Positions 63,001 through 64,000 of a stretch of DNA of 64,000 bases are shown here, one piece after another. The notes beneath the pieces were generated by a model. That model ran no database searches, was not told the origin of the DNA, and saw only the letters and a list, made by a program, of their open reading frames with translations. A program made the translations under genes and the position numbers. Numbering within the stretch: position 1 is the first letter of the stretch; every line of letters begins with the position of its first letter. Origin of the DNA: Bolinopsis microptera (Eukaryota; Ctenophora; Tentaculata; Lobata; Bolinopsidae); contig NC_087075.1 of the NCBI RefSeq assembly GCF_026151205.1, positions 12,384,303-12,448,302 on the forward strand. The letters are read 5' to 3'.

Positions 63001-63922
63001 GTACAGGTAAAATAAATTAAAGACGCTGATTATAATTAATGTAACTTCAGTATTAACTACTACATATTTCTCATGATTACTGAGCTGCATTTTGAGTGAG
63101 GTCATAATACCGAGGTGAATCTTCTCGAAACTCTATATCCACAGTTTTATGATTTAATGACGTGATAGTGTCAAAATTACCCTTTTCATTAAAAAACATC
63201 CTTCGTCTCCAAGTTCAAATAAATACTCCCAAATTGCAGGTACCATTACTGTACCCCTGACACCTGCCTAAACGGGGGCAGCTGTGTAGAGGGGGTAGGA
63301 GGGTACAGATGTCAGTGTCCTGTCGGGTACCAGGGTCCAGAGTGCCAGCTGGTAGAGGTCGGGGTTTTGGAGGGCGGTCACGTGGCTGTCCCTTCTCCTT
63401 CTCTCAAATACAGCACTATTTCCTTTAAGATCAGGACCAGGTCCAGTGATGGTCTCCTCATGTACGCTGGGAGGTAAGTTTCTCTGTCAGGTTTTCTGAA
63501 TTGCTGTTCGAATACTAACCATGCTGTTCCCGCTTGGGAATAGTAACAGAAACTCAAGGTAGACTGTAAACAAAGACAATTCCTGATGATATAATAAAGT
63601 AATAACAGCATGAATGCAATTTGAATATGAATTCTTTATAGATATTATTCCTAACTTCTTTCTACCTCAACTTGACCTCACTTCACGTTACAGGTACGGT
63701 GGAGGTAGAGACTATCTAATAGTGCAACTAGTAAACGAGAATATAGTTGTGAGATTCAGTGTAGGGAGTGACCAACAAGCTCGACTCGTCCTCAACAAAA
63801 GCGTCTCGACAGAAAATGGCACATAATTACTGTTAAGGTAAACAGTAAACAGGTAGCAGTACTTGTTGATGAGTGCCATGATAGAGTGAAATCTTCCTGT
63901 TCTGCTTCCGCAACTGTTTCAG
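25203..63922 (+). CDS. Large type III classical-like cadherin (EC repeats, NC, EGF, LamG); 3' end beyond window
   Basis: Predicted single-pass calcium-dependent adhesion receptor. I traced 40 exons with GT-AG sites and consistent phase, about 2,080 codons so far. Order: signal peptide, prodomain with a furin-type RNKR site, 11 cadherin (EC) repeats, an NC/primitive-classic-cadherin-like region, about 13 EGF-like repeats and the first laminin-G domain. The transmembrane and catenin-binding parts lie beyond the window. The order EC-NC-EGF-LamG is that of invertebrate type III classical cadherins (as in DN-cadherin); a Fat-like protein is the main alternative. One apparent single-base frameshift lies in the last exon near 63818. 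Introns hold a GPCR gene, a pentraxin-like gene and several mobile elements. Exon coordinates are given in the three segment entries. Confidence 0.88.
25694..27029 (-). CDS. Rhodopsin-like (class A) G-protein-coupled receptor, antisense inside cadherin intron 3
   Basis: Two exons are seen: 27029-26601 and 26463-25694, joined in phase (donor after GACAG, acceptor TCTTTCAG). TM1 has VGVTGNIAVF (N1.50). TM2 contains SINDATFSS. TM3 starts at a Cys and ends SVTRTLSL, a degenerate DRY motif. TM4 is LVLIVIGAYLGLTLI, TM5 has the conserved Pro in IALPTLVVMI, TM6 is a long TIIIITTLHIILSMPMVV stretch and TM7 ends NAMINPIIL in place of NPxxY. A tail of about 90 residues follows. Conserved residues place it in class A, but no ligand class can be named. 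The first coding exon, upstream of 27029, with the Met and N-terminus was not found. Its stop codon lies 60 bp from cadherin exon 3 in convergent orientation. Confidence 0.85.
27030..27827. other. GPCR upstream region within cadherin intron 3
   Basis: Must contain the GPCR promoter and its missing first exon or exons on the minus strand. I could not pick a convincing start exon. No repeat was recognised. Confidence 0.4.
27968..32516. other. Cadherin intron 4, left part
   Basis: Long AT-rich intron sequence. Supported items inside are a 23-bp minisatellite (30436-30542) and a poly-C run (about 31042-31060). Several CACGTG and CCAAT-type motifs occur between 29.7 and 32.0 kb. A plus-strand open stretch at 31674-32124 is discussed as a finding but is not called as a gene. 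Confidence 0.5.
30436..30542. repeat. 23-bp minisatellite, about four and a half copies
   Basis: The unit ACTAGTCTGTGTAATCTGTG plus TAG is repeated head to tail with almost no variation in the cadherin intron, so the array is young or homogenised. Confidence 0.9.
32517..32598. repeat. 27-bp minisatellite, short left arm (three copies)
   Basis: Three copies of the same 27-bp unit that forms the large array at 33985-34580. They are separated from it by the 1.38-kb retroposed sequence, so the two blocks were once one array. Confidence 0.9.
32599..33984 (-). mobile_element. Retroposed LINE ORF1 sequence with poly(A) tail, inserted in the minisatellite
   Basis: On the minus strand this segment has a 5' leader, a complete ORF1-type frame, about 320 bp of 3' UTR and a 3' homopolymer. 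The homopolymer is a run of more than 20 T on the plus strand at about 32599-32623, followed directly by repeat units. Minisatellite copies on both sides mark the insertion point. No endonuclease or reverse transcriptase is present, so it is a non-autonomous or ORF1-only retrocopy mobilised in trans. Target duplication cannot be told apart from the repeat itself. Confidence 0.75.
32951..33847 (-). CDS. LINE ORF1-like protein (coiled coil plus RRM-like domain)
   Basis: A 298-residue protein from the Met at 33847 (MGDDPTLTRSQELIKEF). The first half is predicted coiled coil with many Glu, Lys and Gln residues (LQGQLLMQKDEQLQLLKTSV). The second half has SKNLIVFGLKEEEEE, then TRVGWKRPGS, RPVKITVPSS and a basic DRSSEERATRKHLVTDLKKK tail. 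This is the RNA-recognition-like fold and C-terminal layout I know from ORF1 proteins of invertebrate non-LTR elements. The frame is intact. The upstream extension to 33961 is hydrophobic, Cys-rich and probably untranslated. Confidence 0.7.
   Translation of the reverse strand: MGDDPTLTRSQELIKEFNYDQQEDVEGCVARWSDKLEKDLHMDYREIDYESREKIKTKDKQTLSGWIVDAVDLVRRQNSQMYLLKEIIECFKTEALADKEKVIRLQGQLLMQKDEQLQLLKTSVEETVQTTVESGIQNYSAAVQQNSASGTVCNSKILKKVMKSVAAEEDRSKNLIVFGLKEEEEEQLPALVTAVLEEIGEKPHFEATRVGWKRPGSTAIRPVKITVPSSTAVHQILMKTGRLREKHKDVWICPDRSSEERATRKHLVTDLKKKRAEQTHLDHYIRYGKVCSRDKKSS
33985..34580. repeat. 27-bp minisatellite, about 22 nearly identical copies
   Basis: The unit is TTGTTGTGCTCAAATCATAC plus TCTTCAT. 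About 22 copies are present with essentially one variant (AAAACATAC near 34213). As 27 is a multiple of three, four of the six frames stay open. On the minus strand it reads as repeated NEEYDLSTT, but there is no credible gene start, so I treat the open frames as a by-product of the repeat. Confidence 0.95.
34736..35055. repeat. Inverted repeat pair ending GTAATACCGCAAAAAGAATA
   Basis: About 37 bp at 34736-34772 reappears as its reverse complement at 35018-35055, the two enclosing about 245 bp. A further direct match, CCAACAGATCTCAATC, lies at about 34830 and 35090. The layout suggests a small inverted-repeat element or a local rearrangement in cadherin intron 4. Confidence 0.7.
34850..36690. 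repeat. Long inverted duplication of a CCAAT/E-box-rich segment
   Basis: The segment at about 34853-35015 reappears in reverse complement at about 36505-36685 with scattered changes. Shared blocks include CCCAGTGGACTCTGCATTCT, TTGGTTCGTTTTAGTCACGT and GCTGATTGGTTATGCCCCAC. Each arm carries two or three ATTGG (CCAAT) boxes and CACGTG or CACGTC sites in the same order. About 1.5 kb lies between the arms. Confidence 0.8.
37525..37650. repeat. Degenerate TACGCT(A/T) tandem repeat
   Basis: Alternating AGTACGCTAATACGCTTT and AATAAGCTTTAGTACGC units, with a period of about 14 or 28 bp, in cadherin intron 4. A 24-bp perfect duplication (ATGTGCAAATCACACCTTGG plus TT) follows at about 37779-37826. Confidence 0.75.
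38495..43506. other. Cadherin intron 5
   Basis: Five kilobases of AT-rich intron. Short frames on both strands lack splice support and codon character. A small two-copy 17-bp repeat (AACACGTGAAATATGTA) lies near 39992-40030. No gene or transposon was recognised. Confidence 0.5.
45224..60305 (+). CDS. Cadherin exons 9-33: eleven extracellular cadherin repeats
   Basis: Exons: 45224-45342, 45462-45595, 45813-45903, 46061-46212, 46325-46482, 46606-46730, 47000-47115, 47345-47413, 47530-47665, 47769-47881, 48042-48204, 48409-48519, 51399-51533, 52217-52334, 52662-52746, 52954-53108, 53282-53447, 53623-53717, 54090-54190, 57425-57531, 57808-57898, 58086-58252, 58517-58652, 58830-58953 and 59783-60305. 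Calcium-binding motifs recur: DANDEYPTF, DDVNDNVPVF, DVNDCKPVF, DVNDHTPQF, DINDNAPICL, DENDNSPVF, DANDNPPVF and DVNDNLPEL, with matching A(T/S)D and LDRE/LDYE boxes. Repeats 2, 10 and 11 have degenerate DxNDN linkers, so those interfaces may be flexible. Introns are mostly 60-400 bp. Intron phase is not fixed between repeats. Confidence 0.92.
48612..51262. mobile_element. 2.65-kb palindromic foldback element flanked by TA, in cadherin intron 20
   Basis: The left end CTCCAGTAGCAGG and the right end CCTGCTACTGGAG are inverted copies, and TA flanks both (48610-48611 and 51263-51264). The two halves are inverted copies over almost their whole length, about 1.3 kb each, with the centre near 50.0 kb. 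Even the central GCTACCACCA/TGGTGGTAGC blocks pair. Within each arm a roughly 340-bp segment starting near CCCTGTGGAGCCACGCCCAT is tandemly duplicated. No transposase frame is present; the short mirror-image frames at 49150-49389 and 50533-50724 are palindrome artefacts. The TA flanks suggest mobilisation by a Tc1/mariner-like transposase. Confidence 0.88.
53734..53817. mobile_element. 84-bp MITE-like inverted-repeat element in cadherin intron 26
   Basis: Begins AGACATGGGCGCCGCCG and ends with the near-perfect reverse complement CGGTGGCGCCCATGTCT. It is GC- and CpG-rich inside an AT-rich intron and lies only 16 bp after a splice donor. No coding capacity. The family is not recognised. Confidence 0.7.
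54200..54300. repeat. Adjacent hairpins in cadherin intron 27
   Basis: Two palindromes lie side by side: TTTCACTATAGTGA inside a CCCCC...GGGGG stem, and CCGCGCACTCGTGCGCGG with an 8-bp perfect stem. The outer edges TGACCC and GGGTCA also pair. It looks like a small CpG-rich MITE-like element or relic; ends and target duplication are not defined. Confidence 0.55.
54301..55473. other. Cadherin intron 27, 3' flank of the pentraxin-like gene
   Basis: AT-rich intron with no recognised repeat or exon. It should include the 3' UTR of the antisense pentraxin-like gene. Confidence 0.45.
55474..56736 (-). CDS. Secreted pentraxin-domain protein with glycosylated coiled-coil tail, nested antisense in cadherin intron 27
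   Basis: A 420-residue intronless frame. Residues 1-19 (MKEALLLTLFTLLLHASSG) are a signal peptide. Residues about 22-205 match the pentraxin/LamG-like fold: FTTCAWIRKL, TWFHNCLSWDATSNARNVYI, GYLVLGNEQHGPGTGMDYAD and FGGEMFNLNMFSKKLSDEEI. They keep the pentraxin Cys pair (in TTCAW and HNCLSW) and the calcium-site Gly-Asn/Glu-Gln region. Residues about 230-395 form a long coiled coil with three 28-residue repeats. Each repeat starts at a Cys and has an N-glycosylation site at position 13. Ten sequons are visible in this tail. Pentraxins normally extend N-terminally, so a C-terminal coiled coil is unusual. A role in pathogen or matrix recognition is inferred from the family only. Confidence 0.88.
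   Translation of the reverse strand: MKEALLLTLFTLLLHASSGDRFNALKFGQTQNDYILYKPNMQPFETGFTTCAWIRKLYSTNPTWFSYATSVTAQEIQIGDDGYQTRIFGSTARLQSHYTVTPGTWFHNCLSWDATSNARNVYINGVLVDTASTTAGRTLEQEGYLVLGNEQHGPGTGMDYADIFGGEMFNLNMFSKKLSDEEIKEMARDMCSEVEETYGEVRAIKWKNILLKTRTGTVTEIRSGCSAGAISRLLNSFEKIINETETEVEQIKSQHGACQANLKSKVNQLNTTEIQLNRIEEGMQICQKNLENRTNLLNETYVELEQIKEETETCRRDLGNKTQQLNATETQKQTIIEELDTVTQELNRTTTALNQTQVEFQHVKGLLGESANATMDCLLNMTITNHWDLLQSEEFFEAVITGNKLEVLRKSMQTLVILLM
56737..57424. other. Pentraxin-like gene upstream region within cadherin intron 27
   Basis: No exon seen. It contains two CACGTG sites (about 57097 and 57117). The stretch TGACTCTACTGATCTC(A/G)GATCA occurs twice (about 56850 and 57037), a diverged direct repeat upstream of the antisense gene. 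Confidence 0.45.
57622..57722. mobile_element. 101-bp MITE with CAGTAAAACC termini and TA flanks, cadherin intron 28
   Basis: Starts CAGTAAAACCCCGATTTACC and ends with the near-perfect reverse complement GGTAAATCGTGGTTTTACTG. TA dinucleotides lie on both sides (57620-57621 and 57723-57724). A GATTTACCGCG sub-repeat occurs in the left arm. This is typical of a pogo/Tc1-mariner MITE. It has no coding capacity. Confidence 0.85.
60586..63922 (+). CDS. Cadherin exons 34-40: NC region, EGF-like repeats and laminin-G start
   Basis: Exons: 60586-60746, 60933-61023, 61210-61290, 61445-61614, 61867-63006, 63240-63473 and 63694-63922. Exons 33-35 encode SFNQELFVSILGEILRTSPSE through LDPCLREPCPMSSTC, matching the NC/primitive classic cadherin domain and the first Cys-rich repeat of type III cadherins. 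About 13 EGF-like repeats follow. Several have the calcium-binding INEC start and the CxNGGxC core. Roughly nine sit in one 1,140-bp exon. Exons 39-40 start a laminin-G domain (KYSTISFKIRTRSSDGLLMY, then YLIVQLVNENIVVRF). In exon 40 the frame hits a TAA at 63824, but shifting by one base restores WHIITVK, the conserved LamG core, and an open frame to a donor at 63923. Confidence 0.88.
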
Positions 63923-64000
63923 GTTTTTTACTCTATTTCAAACTGTTTTACTCTAGCTTAAACTATTCTTATCTACACATTTTCGTAACTATTTTACTCT

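Overview
This is a window of animal nuclear DNA. It is AT-rich and carries many GT-AG spliced genes, L2/CR1-type non-LTR retrotransposons, a hAT-like element, MITEs and minisatellites. The gene content (a cadherin with EGF and laminin-G domains, a rhodopsin-like GPCR, BAF57/SMARCE1, a poly-C2H2 zinc-finger protein) is metazoan. Compact genes, abundant L2-type LINEs and the cadherin layout suggest a marine invertebrate, possibly a cnidarian or other early-branching lineage. I cannot name the species.

Left part (0-9.5 kb): four minus-strand genes follow one another. They are a small secreted cysteine-containing peptide (238-477), mitochondrial ribosomal protein uL1m/MRPL1 (881-1831), a 14-finger C2H2 protein rebuilt here from 13 exons (3435-8665, 805 codons plus stop, all junctions in phase), and intronless prefoldin subunit 5 (9034-9501).

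Transposon-rich part (9.5-22.6 kb): a roughly 450-bp tandem duplication carries a decayed gene fragment. One copy is split by a 784-bp hAT-like element with an 8-bp target duplication. Two 305-bp tandem repeats follow. Then comes a minus-strand LINE (15.36-22.35 kb) split in two by a younger plus-strand L2-like LINE (about 16.99-20.81 kb) whose EN-RT frame is intact.

Right part (23.9-64 kb): SMARCE1 (23882-24631) is followed by one very large plus-strand cadherin gene. I traced 40 exons from a signal-peptide exon at 25203 to the window end. Every junction keeps phase, except for one apparent single-base frameshift inside the last exon. The predicted protein has a prodomain with an RNKR furin-type site, 11 cadherin repeats, an NC/primitive-classic-cadherin-like region, about 13 EGF-like repeats and the start of a laminin-G domain. 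This resembles invertebrate type III classical cadherins.

The cadherin introns hold other units: an antisense GPCR (intron 3), a 27-bp minisatellite split by a retroposed LINE ORF1 sequence (intron 4), a 2.65-kb palindromic foldback element flanked by TA (intron 20), an antisense intronless pentraxin-coiled-coil gene (intron 27), and two very small MITEs (introns 26 and 28). No tRNA, rRNA or CRISPR array was recognised.
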